Assembly (NCBI GenBank): GCA_937896265.1 | Contig: CALBMD010000071.1 | Coordinates: 1-19,086, forward strand | Direction of reading: 5' to 3' | Length of the DNA stretch: 19,086 nucleotides | Origin: an uncultured Pseudomonadota bacterium | GTDB lineage: Bacteria; Bdellovibrionota_B; Oligoflexia; Oligoflexales; Bog-1112 | In this document: positions 8,021 to 15,776 of the stretch, piece by piece | Layout of the letters: each line of letters opens with the position of its first letter | How positions within the stretch are numbered: position 1 is the stretch's first letter | The notes under the pieces: model-generated | Seen by the model: only the letters and a program-made list of their open reading frames with translations | Database searches by the model: none | Told to the model about the DNA's origin: nothing | Position numbers and translations under genes: made by a program

Positions 8021-9484
8021 ATGATTAAAAAATCGTTAGCTCTAAGCTCAAAGATGTTGCCTACTGTAGTGGTGCTGACCTTTGTTTCACTCCATGCATT
8101 AGATTATTTGACGCATTGCATGATGCTATGGGCTGGTTGCAATATTAAAGGCATTGTTTGGTTGCCTCTCGATTCTTTACGCGAGTGGCTCCATCTTGCT
8201 GGCAAGATTGTAATTACTGTATTATGTACAGCAAGCATTGCTGTTGCGATCGCAAACAAAGCACTCTTAGAACGTGTCGGCTTTACTTTAATGATGTCGC
8301 CTATGCTTTTTATTAGCCAATTTATCTGGTATGTGATCATGCCAATAGCGCGACTTATGCGGTTAGAAATGGCAAATCTTAAGATATATCAATATCCAGC
8401 AGTGTCGACAGTAGCCGCTATAGATATGATGAATCGTATTCAGGTTAATTTGGGTTTTGATCCTGACTTTGTTGCCTTACCAGATGAAGTGCAGTCGGTT
8501 TTAAAAGATCGCTTTAAGTTTAAACTTAATGACTCAGATGCGGTTGATGTTCAATCTGTTTTTGAAAAAAGTTTAAAAGAAAAAACGCCACTGCGTGATT
8601 TTTTTAATCGAACTAAAACAGCCTTTATCAATAAGCATCCTGCGGTTATCGATTTTCTGTTTTACGCAGAAAAACAGGGCATTTTACCTAATATCGCTTC
8701 TAAAAATGACTACAAGGCTGCAATGCGAAATTTTATTGTCTATATGTTTGTACTCGACCGTTTGACGGAACATATGGGCTTGAGCGCTAATTTTACCGAT
8801 AAGATGCAAAGCCATATCTTGGCTCAGCGCGCCGACCACGACATTCCTCCCGGTTTTCTAGCTGGTTTAATGGGTATTTGGAAAAATACCGGTGACTTCT
8901 TTGAAGCAATTAAAACGGTCTCTGTTGATAAGGCCATAATCACCTTTGCAACATTACGAGAGACTAGAGAAATCAAGAAGATCAAATCAAATAAGCTGCG
9001 CATTAACATTACAGAGGCTATGCTTCGCGATTGGCGTGAAGGTTTTATTGCCAATGCCTTCGCTGGCTATGTCCTATCTATTAATCCACGGCTTTCTGTT
9101 GAAAACGACGGCACCGAGACAAACGAAGTGCACTATCATTTCAACCCATCCGCTGCAGAATGGTCTAGTTTGTATCATACGTGGAATTTAGCGTTTGTTT
9201 TGGGAAATATGTGTAAATTGGAACTTATACTCCCTAAGCTTTTAGTTCCTACTGTTGTGGGTGCAGATCCAAGTACTTATGTGCTTTATCGTACCATTGC
9301 ACTTTATTTGGCAGCTAATGTTCATGTTTTTTCGAAGATTGAAAAGAAGCAATTAATGGAGATTACAATTAATAGCAAAATAGCTCGCCTCTGGGGAACA
9401 ATTAATTATAAATACGCTGTTGCCGCACTTAGTAAATGCCCAAACTTCGAATCCCGTTTCTTTCATAAAATATCTGGCTTATAG
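8021..9484 (+). CDS. membrane-anchored protein of unknown family (487 residues)
   Basis: The gene begins at an ATG with GGGAT close upstream and is intact. Three hydrophobic segments occupy the first quarter (about residues 13-38, 59-78 and 86-113). After these comes a long soluble part of mixed charge, about 370 residues, predicted mostly helical, with a second weakly hydrophobic patch near 385-440 (AFVLGNMCKLELILPKLLVP). There is no P-loop, no clear catalytic motif, no repeat and no family I recognise. Both flanks are decayed genes, yet this frame has no interruption over 1.46 kb, which suggests recent arrival or retained selection. It stands alone transcriptionally: the upstream gap has a possible promoter, and downstream there is only relic DNA. 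It could be an island cargo gene (inference). Confidence 0.75.
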   Translation: MIKKSLALSSKMLPTVVVLTFVSLHALDYLTHCMMLWAGCNIKGIVWLPLDSLREWLHLAGKIVITVLCTASIAVAIANKALLERVGFTLMMSPMLFISQFIWYVIMPIARLMRLEMANLKIYQYPAVSTVAAIDMMNRIQVNLGFDPDFVALPDEVQSVLKDRFKFKLNDSDAVDVQSVFEKSLKEKTPLRDFFNRTKTAFINKHPAVIDFLFYAEKQGILPNIASKNDYKAAMRNFIVYMFVLDRLTEHMGLSANFTDKMQSHILAQRADHDIPPGFLAGLMGIWKNTGDFFEAIKTVSVDKAIITFATLRETREIKKIKSNKLRINITEAMLRDWREGFIANAFAGYVLSINPRLSVENDGTETNEVHYHFNPSAAEWSSLYHTWNLAFVLGNMCKLELILPKLLVPTVVGADPSTYVLYRTIALYLAANVHVFSKIEKKQLMEITINSKIARLWGTINYKYAVAALSKCPNFESRFFHKISGL

Positions 9485-9680
9485 GCTTAGAAACTGTGTT
9501 TTAGCTCGATAGATCTCCTTAGCCTCTAAGCTCTCCTCAACAAACTTGGACATCTCTCTTGATTGAAAGATCCCAGCATTAACTCGCGAACGATATCTCC
9601 AGTCGCGCACTGCCGGACGTATTTGCTCAGCAGGTCTGCTAGCTCCAACAGCTCAAGCTTACCTGCCTTTGATAGTGCAT
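9479..9680 (-). pseudogene. minus-strand coding trace, broken, unknown family
   Basis: Two adjoining minus-strand pieces in different frames look like real protein: LSKAGKLELLELADLLSKYV followed by RQCATGDIVRELMLGS, then REMSKFVEESLEAKEIYRAK ending at a TAA at 9479-9481. A single indel near 9570 would join them into about 65 residues. The 5' end is lost, with a TGA just upstream. It abuts the end of the 487-residue gene tail to tail. The family is unknown. Confidence 0.3.
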
Positions 9681-9928
9681 TTCATGATTGTAGTCCAGAA
9701 TTCAGGACACACGGCGTTTTCCATAAAAACCCTTTAATTACAAATAAACACCGAATTCGGTTGATGGATCGCTTTGCATATTTTCGCCATACAATCTTAA
9801 GAGGCAAGTATGAAGCCAGCACTAGCCGAATTGCACGATACTCCGAGGTTGATCTCTTAACACGAAATCTGGGTTTAAAGATTTGATGGCAACTCTAAAA
9901 ATTCCAACTACGGAGTAGATGCATAGAG

Positions 9929-10354
9929 ATGCAAAAACCCTGCGAACTTCATCGTTCAAGCCATAGGTCAGCTAAGCTAAATCCTGAGGAGCATTCTCAC
10001 TTTTACTGGATGACTAAAAGCGAAGTCGAAGACGCTTAGAGTCGAAGCGATTCATGGCCTGAGATGGCGTGCGGTGAATTTTAGCTCAAACCGCATTTTG
10101 ATCCTTGAGACCTTTAAGCGCAAAGAAGGACGGAGGCCGATACTTTTGGCGGACTGGTGAGGTGGAGAGAAATTCGTAATGCTCAACAGAGGCATTCGAC
10201 TACTGAGATCTATGTGAGGTTTGGTGGAGCCACCACCGAAGATATTCGAAGACTCTTGCACCACAAACCTGTCGAAACCACGATGCGGTATATACACTGC
10301 ACCGATGAAAGACAACTTGATCTTGCGATTAAATGGCATTTCGCAGTTTCTTGA
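9929..10354 (+). pseudogene. tyrosine recombinase (phage integrase family), degraded
   Basis: Three reading-frame pieces line up in the order of a tyrosine recombinase. The first ends in HFYWMTKSEVEDA, like the start of the catalytic domain (stop at 10037-10039). The second, from 10050, reads GLRWRAVNFSSNRI, then ETFKRKEGRRPILLADW: the box-I Arg region and the beta strands carrying the basic residue (stop at 10158). The third, from 10157, has RHSTTEIYVRFGG, then TTEDIRRLLHHK and PVETTMRYIH, the box-II Arg-His, 'LGHK' and nucleophile Tyr region. The sequence between pieces one and two is shortened, and the first His of the HxxR motif is replaced. The enzyme is therefore dead. Its C-terminal end lies 123 bases from the 3' end of tRNA-Ile, the usual position of an integrase beside its attachment site. 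Confidence 0.65.
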
Positions 10355-10359
10355 TAGCA

Positions 10360-10412
10360 AAGGACACCTTCGCGTCTTCCAAAATTAAAATGGACACTTT
10401 TTGAAAACCTGT
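10360..10412. other. possible IS21-type terminal motif relic
   Basis: The string AAAATTAAAATGGACACTTT followed by TTGAAAACCT, with AGGACAC just before it, resembles the repeated 'TGGACACTTTT' blocks I recall from ends of IS21-family elements. No IstA or IstB gene is present here and only one clear copy of the motif is seen, so this is a weak resemblance only. Confidence 0.15.
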
Positions 10413-10477
10413 GGGATTTTTTGGAGAATTTCGAAGATTGCAACTTCGATTTAGATTCATTAAATTCGGCGGTTATC

Positions 10478-10554
<77 letters not shown>

Positions 10555-10570
10555 AAGAGGGAATAGTTTT

Positions 10571-10595
10571 ATTATAAATACCTGAAAGAAGTCAA
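10571..10595 (-). promoter_or_regulatory. candidate promoter of tRNA-Ile
   Basis: On the minus strand TTGACT (10595-10590) and a perfect TATAAT (10576-10571) precede the tRNA. The TATAAT ends 16 bases before the first tRNA base, a sensible leader. The spacer is only 13 bases, so a shifted -35 is possible. A C-rich discriminator follows the -10. Confidence 0.4.
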
Positions 10596-10632
10596 GCTTA
10601 TAATAGTCTATGAGGGGAAATCATTTTTAGAA

Positions 10633-11520
10633 CTAACGCAAGAGGCTTAAAACAAGCTCTGGCGCTTGATTAGCTTGGCTTAACAAAGAAGTGTCCATCT
10701 GCTGCAGGATTCTTTGTTGCGTAAATTCTGCTGTTTGAGCAGCAAAATCTGTATCTAAAATCCGACTTTTGGTGGCATTTAGATTTTCATAACTTACAGA
10801 TAGGTTTGCAATGCTAGTTTCAAGTCTATTTTGTTTAGCGCCAATCGTAGCTCGCGCAAAATTTAGCCTTTCCATGGCATGGTCAATCTGTTCAATAGAA
10901 ATAGCCGCCCGTTCTCTCTCAAAAGCAGAACCAGATCCATCAGCAGGACCTAAAACGGCTCCCTTTTCCAAACCAAGACCACCTTCTGCACTTAACCTCA
11001 TCGCTTCAAGCGATATTTCAATGGTGTCTGTATTAGCTTTAAAGCCATCGCCTATGCCTATATGCAGACTAAGATCTGCAAGTCCCGCCTGGTTTTCCCC
11101 GCCTTTTAGGAGACTAAGGCCGTTGAATTCTGTGACCTCACTAATACGGTCAATCTCTGATAAAAGCTCATTATACTCGCGGTTGATATAACCCCGCTCG
11201 CGGTTTTGCATTGTATCTGTTGCTGACTGCACAGAAAGCTCTCTAAGACGCACCAAAATGTTAGAAACCTGCTCCATAGAGCCTTCAGCAATCTGCAGTA
11301 AAGAAACACCATCACTAGCATTTCTTTGCGCTTGTACCATAGAGCGGGTGCTAGCATTAAGCACCTCCGACACACCTAAACCAGCAGCGTCATCAGCCGC
11401 TTTGTTAATGCGCTTGCCACTGGCTAACTTACCAAGACTTGCCGCCACGTTATCTGAAGTGCCGTGCAGCTGTCTTTGAACATTCAAAGAGGCAACATTA
11501 GTCTTGATTCTCAATCCCAC
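10633..11520 (-). CDS. fliC: flagellin (FliC/FlaA-type filament subunit)
   Basis: This 295-residue protein has both conserved flagellin ends. The N-terminal D0/D1 helix begins MGLRIKTNVASLNVQRQL and continues LASGKRINKAADDAAGLGVS. The C-terminal D1/D0 part contains IGAKQNRLETSIANLSVSYE and ends SLLSQANQAPELVLSLLR. The central region (about residues 165-205) is very short, so the outer D2/D3 domains are missing, as in other compact flagellins. It polymerises into the filament after type III export. The start is the GTG at 11518-11520, with AGGAG 9 bases upstream. No chaperone or cap gene is adjacent. Orphan flagellin genes of this kind are often one of several paralogues in a genome, so the symbol is provisional. 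Confidence 0.93.
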   Translation of the reverse strand: MGLRIKTNVASLNVQRQLHGTSDNVAASLGKLASGKRINKAADDAAGLGVSEVLNASTRSMVQAQRNASDGVSLLQIAEGSMEQVSNILVRLRELSVQSATDTMQNRERGYINREYNELLSEIDRISEVTEFNGLSLLKGGENQAGLADLSLHIGIGDGFKANTDTIEISLEAMRLSAEGGLGLEKGAVLGPADGSGSAFERERAAISIEQIDHAMERLNFARATIGAKQNRLETSIANLSVSYENLNATKSRILDTDFAAQTAEFTQQRILQQMDTSLLSQANQAPELVLSLLR

Positions 11521-11570
11521 TACCCAAAGCTCCTAGCGGCAGAAATCTATTCCTAGTTGGCTTAATAATG

Positions 11571-11597
11571 TTGTCGGAAGTTAATAAAAATAGTTTA
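11571..11597 (-). promoter_or_regulatory. sigma-28 (FliA)-like promoter of the flagellin gene
   Basis: On the minus strand TAAACTAT starts at 11597 and TCCGACAA lies at 11578-11571. TAAA and TCCGACAA are exactly 15 bases apart, matching the established sigma-28 pattern TAAA-N15-GCCGATAA at 6 of 8 positions in the -10 box and all four -35 core bases. Predicted initiation is about 40-45 bases before the GTG. The location in front of a flagellin gene supports it. Confidence 0.5.
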
Positions 11598-11623
11598 GAA
11601 TTCTATTAGAATTTAAAACTATT
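11589..11623. terminator. 35-base near-palindrome: possible mutM terminator or operator
   Basis: AATAGTTTAGAATTCTA and TAGAATTTAAAACTATT form a 17-bp inverted repeat with two mismatches and a single-base centre. Read on the minus strand after the mutM stop, it makes an AT-rich hairpin followed by TTTTTATT, a plausible if weak intrinsic terminator. Its distal arm also overlaps the -35 of the flagellin promoter, so it could equally be a regulator-binding site. Confidence 0.4.
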
Positions 11624-11636
11624 ACTTGAAGAGTTA

Positions 11637-12473
11637 TTACCAGGGTTGGCATTTGGGACAGTAGAAAGTGCTGCGCCCTGATATTTTTACAACTTCAATC
11701 AAAGTCTTACAAATAGAGCAGGCCTCTGCTTTTTTGCCGTACACCATTAATTTAGTCTCAAAATATCCAGGTCTTCCATCGGTTCCTTTAAAATCGCGAA
11801 AGCTTGTACCACCGCTGGCAATTGCGCTTTGCAGCACCAACGCAATTTGGTTAGCTAAGCGCGTAAATCCTCTTGCTGTGATCTCACCAGCAGGAGTTAG
11901 CGGGTGCAGCCTAGCTAAAAAAAGCGCCTCTGAAGCATAGATATTACCCACACCACAAACTAAGCTGCCATCAAGCAATAGACTCTTAATCGGGCTAGTT
12001 TTACCTTTGGCTTGTTTGCGCAAAGCTTGTGCCACTGCTTTGGTGTTCTCCAAGGGCTCAATACCTTGCCTTTTTATGAGCGGGTCTGCTAAAAGAGGTC
12101 CCAAAATAGGAGCTATGTGACCAAATCGTCGAGGATCGACAAAATGAAAAAAGCCCTTTCTATTGTTTTTATGGCGATAAGCAAGGGAGAAATGAGTATG
12201 AGGCAGAGGCGGCGATTTAGACTCGCTTTTAAGGAAATTACCACTCATGCCAAAATGAAAGTAGACATGACCAACTGGGCTTTCCATAAGCATATACTTA
12301 GCTCGTCTAAATACTCGCTTTATGGGCTGATGCAATAGCAAAAGTTTAATGGCATCGATCTCTAGAGGATAGCGCAAATTTTCACGATAAAAGACAATGT
12401 CTTCAACGATACTGTCTCTCAAGAAAAAATCCGCCTGCCTAGCCAGGACTTCAACCTCTGGCAATTCGGGCAT
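11637..12473 (-). CDS. mutM: formamidopyrimidine-DNA glycosylase (Fpg/MutM)
   Basis: This 278-residue protein is the usual length for the family. It excises 8-oxoguanine and ring-opened purines and nicks the abasic site. It starts MPELPEVEV, where Pro2 is the catalytic nucleophile and Glu3 is required. Other diagnostic parts are the conserved Lys59 (RRAKYML), HFGMSG, DPRRFG, the helix-two-turn-helix GVGNIYASEALF, and the C-terminal zinc finger with CSIC and YCPKCQ around the damage-contacting Arg in SGRSTFYC. AAGGAAG lies 7 bases before the ATG. It follows the OmpA-domain gene by 25 bases on the same strand and is probably co-transcribed with it. All catalytic residues are present. Confidence 0.96.
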   Translation of the reverse strand: MPELPEVEVLARQADFFLRDSIVEDIVFYRENLRYPLEIDAIKLLLLHQPIKRVFRRAKYMLMESPVGHVYFHFGMSGNFLKSESKSPPLPHTHFSLAYRHKNNRKGFFHFVDPRRFGHIAPILGPLLADPLIKRQGIEPLENTKAVAQALRKQAKGKTSPIKSLLLDGSLVCGVGNIYASEALFLARLHPLTPAGEITARGFTRLANQIALVLQSAIASGGTSFRDFKGTDGRPGYFETKLMVYGKKAEACSICKTLIEVVKISGRSTFYCPKCQPW

Positions 12474-12498
12474 GATAAAACTTCCTTAACACGGATAG

Positions 12499-13248
12499 TT
12501 AAAAAGTAGGGGGCGACGCTATGGTAGGATTTTTCTCTGACACCTTCAAGACAATACGGCGGTTGACTACTTCAAGATCGCTCATATGTGACTTATCTTT
12601 AGGATCTAATTCGCCCATGCCAACAACTACAATCCTTTGAGAATCAACTTGATGAGCGCTAACCAAGTATTCTTTGATGGTTAAAGCCCGCTGATACGAT
12701 TCAACTTGATTTGTTTGCAAATCACCAGATTCATCTGTATGACCCATAATAAAAAGCTTACTGTGCGCTTTACCAGCTAGATCATTTGCCATAGACGCTA
12801 AAAGCTTCTTGCCTTTATCTTGCAACTCAAAATTCTGAGGGAAAGCTTTCGGATCAACAAACAGATCAAAATAACTAAACTCGTATTCTTGGACAAAATT
12901 CTGATGCTTAACAATCTTAAAATCCGCTTTACTAATCAGATCATTAGCCATAATCTGGCCAACCTCGCTTTCCCAAACAACAACAGCCACAGCATTTTTT
13001 GCTCCTATGCGTTTGACTTTAAGCTTTCCTGTAAGCCGCATCGGTTCGCCTTTGGCTCCTTGAGGACGAAAAGCATGAAGCAGGTCACCTTCATTTAAGC
13101 CAAAGTCACTGCCTGCATTTATAAAGACCTCCTGTGGCTCTTGCTCAAAAAAATACTGAATGCTGGCTTGCGTCCCCCAAAGAGGGGCCGCCTTAAGCAA
13201 GGTAAATGCAAAAACTACCAATAGTAGCCAAAAATTTGCTTTCCACAT
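12499..13248 (-). CDS. OmpA-domain envelope protein
   Basis: This 249-residue protein has a signal peptide (MWKANFWLLLVVFAFTLLKA). A small beta-rich domain (about residues 30-100, INAGSDFGLNEGDLL) resembles the FlgT/TrmE-like 'sodium-pump-free' barrel modules found beside OmpA domains, though I do not assign it. The OmpA C-terminal domain spans about residues 125-240: FIMGHTDESGD, NQVESYQRALTIKEYL, RIVVVGMGELDP and NRRIVL. That domain binds diaminopimelate in peptidoglycan through the Asp and Arg in these motifs, so the protein should tether the envelope to the wall. It lacks an obvious lipobox and is probably soluble periplasmic. No strong ribosome site precedes the ATG. Confidence 0.85.
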   Translation of the reverse strand: MWKANFWLLLVVFAFTLLKAAPLWGTQASIQYFFEQEPQEVFINAGSDFGLNEGDLLHAFRPQGAKGEPMRLTGKLKVKRIGAKNAVAVVVWESEVGQIMANDLISKADFKIVKHQNFVQEYEFSYFDLFVDPKAFPQNFELQDKGKKLLASMANDLAGKAHSKLFIMGHTDESGDLQTNQVESYQRALTIKEYLVSAHQVDSQRIVVVGMGELDPKDKSHMSDLEVVNRRIVLKVSEKNPTIASPPTF

Positions 13249-13320
13249 ACCAATAGGATCGACTACTTGTTTTAAGTTCTTAACAGGAAATAGCGTAAGA
13301 GATTGTTTTTTAAAATATTA

Positions 13321-13902
13321 TTAATCGCGAGGCTGAACAGGGTGCAGGGGGCTTGCTTGCTTTTCTTGCTCGACAAGGACATCTGAGGATTCTAATTTTA
13401 TTGGCGTCAGGCTATTTGAATAGGAAATATCAAGACGAGTTTTCGCAGCACAGTAAAAGCCTTCTATAACAACACCACGATCAATCGCCGTTGGGAATTT
13501 TATTTCAAACTCTTGCGCATAAGATCTAGCTGCCTCTGCCTGCTCTTTGGAGGAGAGAGTTTCCGCTGTGCTTGCCACAAGCCACTCACACCCTCCCTGG
13601 CTTTTTATACAATACCGCACAGAAAGGCAGCGCTCATGATTAGCCTGATCAATCCGCTTAGGCGCCACTGTCGAAATGCTAAACCAAAAACCAGTGCCAA
13701 CAGATGTTTGTGGATTCAAAAACTCGAAGTTACGGATCTTAATTTTATGACTTTCCTGAGAAAGCGAAACTATCGAATCTGACCCATTGATCCCTAAAAT
13801 ATCACTACTTTGTAAGTCTTTATTGACTAAATTGCTTGTTTTTTCTTCACGGCATGCTGACAAAACAAAGAAAAAACTGGCTAGGATAAGCATCTTTTTC
13901 AT
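13321..13902 (-). CDS. lipoprotein of unknown function
   Basis: This 193-residue protein begins MKKMLILASFFFVLSACREE, a textbook lipobox (LSAC) with Cys17 as the lipidation site. Arg and Glu at +2/+3 do not match the Asp inner-membrane retention signal of enterics, so outer-membrane sorting is likely. The mature domain is soluble and beta-rich, with Cys residues at RCLSVRYCIKSQGGCEW and FYCAAK that could form disulfides. No family recognised. GGAG lies 11 bases before the ATG. It is 72 bases upstream of the OmpA-domain gene on the same strand and diverges from tdk. Confidence 0.75.
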   Translation of the reverse strand: MKKMLILASFFFVLSACREEKTSNLVNKDLQSSDILGINGSDSIVSLSQESHKIKIRNFEFLNPQTSVGTGFWFSISTVAPKRIDQANHERCLSVRYCIKSQGGCEWLVASTAETLSSKEQAEAARSYAQEFEIKFPTAIDRGVVIEGFYCAAKTRLDISYSNSLTPIKLESSDVLVEQEKQASPLHPVQPRD

Positions 13903-13981
13903 GACTTTGTGAACTCCAATACACCAAAAATTAATGCTATAGCTATTCCTGCTTCGGATAAAAAATTTTTCTCTAAAGAAT

Positions 13982-14007
13982 AAAATACCCTTGTATGAAA
14001 ATACCCT
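13982..14007. repeat. 10-bp direct repeat in the tdk/lipoprotein divergent spacer
   Basis: AAAATACCCT occurs at 13982-13991 and again at 13998-14007, a 16-base period, inside the 175-base gap between two divergent genes. It could be an operator or chance. Confidence 0.3.
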
Positions 14008-14077
14008 ACCATCGAAAATGGCTTTCTAGTAGACTTGAACGGCAAGTAAAGATCAATTCTTTGATTTTGAGATCTTC

Positions 14078-14674
14078 ATGGCGAAACTATATTTCTACTA
14101 TTCTGCGATGAATGCTGGCAAGAGTACAATTTTACTACAATCAAGCTTCAACTATGTCGAACGTGGCATGGAAACAATCCTCTATGCACCAAAAGTTGAT
14201 AATCGCTACGGTGTTGGCAAAATAAGCTCAAGGATTGGGCTAGAAGCCAACTCTTATATTGTTGACGAAACCTTTGACCTTTTTGCGGATGTTTTAATAC
14301 GCAAACAAAATCTCCCCAAACTGTCTTGTATTCTTATCGATGAATCCCACTTTCTCTCTAAAAATCAGGTAATACAAGCCTGTCGTATTGTCGATGAACT
14401 GCAAATTCCAGTGCTTTGCTATGGGCTTCGCACTGATTTTATGGGTGAGCCTTTTGCAGGCAGTCTTTATCTCCTTGCTTGGGCTGATAGCACAATTGAA
14501 GTAAAAACAGTTTGTCATTGCGGTCGAAAAGCCACTATGAATATGAGAATCGACTCTTTAGGCCAAAAAATTACTACCGGCGAGCAAGTGCAAATTGGTG
14601 GCAACGAAATGTATATGGCAACCTGCAGGAAGCATTTCAACCTTGGGATTACCCAGCCCACCAATCTTACCTGA
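14078..14674 (+). CDS. tdk: thymidine kinase (type II, TK1-like)
   Basis: This 198-residue protein phosphorylates thymidine (deoxyuridine) with ATP in pyrimidine salvage. It closely follows the enterobacterial Tdk pattern: FYYSAMNAGKSTILLQSS carries the P-loop (Lys15, Ser16), LIDESHFL holds the catalytic Glu89, and PVLCYGLRTDF is the conserved core strand. The C-terminal zinc site and lasso loop are VCHCGRKA (Cys146, Cys148), IGGNEMYMATC (Cys183) and RKH (His186). E. coli has DEC where this protein has DES; that Cys is not a zinc ligand. The ATG lacks a strong ribosome site (GAGAT only). It diverges from the 13902 lipoprotein. Confidence 0.96.
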   Translation: MAKLYFYYSAMNAGKSTILLQSSFNYVERGMETILYAPKVDNRYGVGKISSRIGLEANSYIVDETFDLFADVLIRKQNLPKLSCILIDESHFLSKNQVIQACRIVDELQIPVLCYGLRTDFMGEPFAGSLYLLAWADSTIEVKTVCHCGRKATMNMRIDSLGQKITTGEQVQIGGNEMYMATCRKHFNLGITQPTNLT

Positions 14675-14780
14675 AAACAATTCTTTTTTCTTCCTAATAA
14701 AACTGTATCCAGCTAGAATCAAAAAATAATAAAGCGAAATTTTTCGTCAACTCTATTTACAAAATAGGGGTTCAGCGGGT

Positions 14781-15776
14781 TTGAGCATCACGATCGTAAA
14801 GATCTCAATCCTGTTTTTTTTCTTTGGTCAACTGACCCAAGCAGAAGATAAGGAAGAGACACCAAATCGTGGCCTTTGCAGGCATCACGTCAGCCAAGCC
14901 AATATTCGCTTTTGCTTTGGTGGCGATTTAGGCTTTTCTCTTGGTCAAAACTTACGCGGCAAGCACCATTATGCCAACTCACAGGGAGAAAGCTATATCG
15001 GAATCCGCGCTTTTTCCAAACACTCCATCCACTTTAAAGGCCTAGTAAAAGCCAGTGCCACCAATGAACATAAACAAACATTTGAAAGGACAACAAAACA
15101 GCTAGCTTACCAATTAGGAGTGCTTGGACAAGATAGAGCTATTTTTGCCTTTGGTATCCTCAAAGCACCTTTTGGCCTTGATTATCTGCCTCATCCTCAC
15201 GTCATAGGGCTCTTTAGCTATGATTTTATCTTTTATTCACCTAGACACACTGCTAAAATTCTTCTAGATAATAGAAAAAATTTTATTGGCGAATTGGCGT
15301 ATTCAACCAATCTCTCAAACAAAAAAAATCAAGCTAGAGATGACTTGCCTGAAAAAGAAAAGCAAGTATCCCTACGATTTTCCTATGATTTGGCTTCTAG
15401 GTGGGGCAGCAAGATTGTCGTCTCTACTACTAGATCAGAGCAAACTGGTAGCAAAGCCGGTCTTGGCGTTATACACCAAGGCGATAAACAACAAACTGTA
15501 TTCCTCGAATGGCTTGTTGCCAAACAAAAAGAAAACCGGATACCTATCAATCTGGAAAGAGTCTTTCGGCTTTTTGTGATGGGCCCAAGGGAAAAAAGCG
15601 GCCAGACTTCTATTTACTATGAAGAAGTTTTGCACAAACAGCGAACCGGAAGCTTATTGCACGAAGTTAAAGCAGCTCAAAACACACTTATATCTTATGC
15701 TTTTATTATTGCTAAAAAACCTGAAGAGCCAAAAAACCAGTTTATCTTTTCACTTGGTATGAAAATTTTATTATGA
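14781..15776 (+). CDS. porin-like outer-membrane barrel protein (putative)
   Basis: This 331-residue protein opens with a signal peptide (MSITIVKISILFFFFGQLTQ, cleavage probably after AEA-like QLTQA). The rest is alternating polar/hydrophobic strands with aromatic girdle residues and short turns, and the segment FGILKAPFGLDYL recalls the 'G.f..PFG.e' strand of phosphate-selective-porin-like barrels. The final residues (FIFSLGMKILL) are strand-like but lack the classical C-terminal aromatic, so the barrel call is inference. The start is a TTG with AGGGG 10 bases upstream. A T8 tract sits in the signal-peptide codons (14814-14821). The stop overlaps the next gene's ATG by ATGA, so the two are translated together and may act together. 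Confidence 0.55.
   Translation: MSITIVKISILFFFFGQLTQAEDKEETPNRGLCRHHVSQANIRFCFGGDLGFSLGQNLRGKHHYANSQGESYIGIRAFSKHSIHFKGLVKASATNEHKQTFERTTKQLAYQLGVLGQDRAIFAFGILKAPFGLDYLPHPHVIGLFSYDFIFYSPRHTAKILLDNRKNFIGELAYSTNLSNKKNQARDDLPEKEKQVSLRFSYDLASRWGSKIVVSTTRSEQTGSKAGLGVIHQGDKQQTVFLEWLVAKQKENRIPINLERVFRLFVMGPREKSGQTSIYYEEVLHKQRTGSLLHEVKAAQNTLISYAFIIAKKPEEPKNQFIFSLGMKILL

Noticed and set aside
9563..9886. 107-codon plus-strand frame as a gene
   Set aside because: It overlaps a more protein-like minus-strand trace, is Ser/Arg-biased like noncoding DNA, and has no start signal.
10431..10449. Terminator for tRNA-Ile (TCGAAG/CTTCGA hairpin)
   Set aside because: The stem is six pairs and no T-run follows on the minus strand.
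1..10477. Second attachment site matching the tRNA-Ile 3' end
   Set aside because: Reading for GGGCCAGGGAAG-like strings left of the tRNA gave no convincing copy. The boundary, if any, is outside the window.
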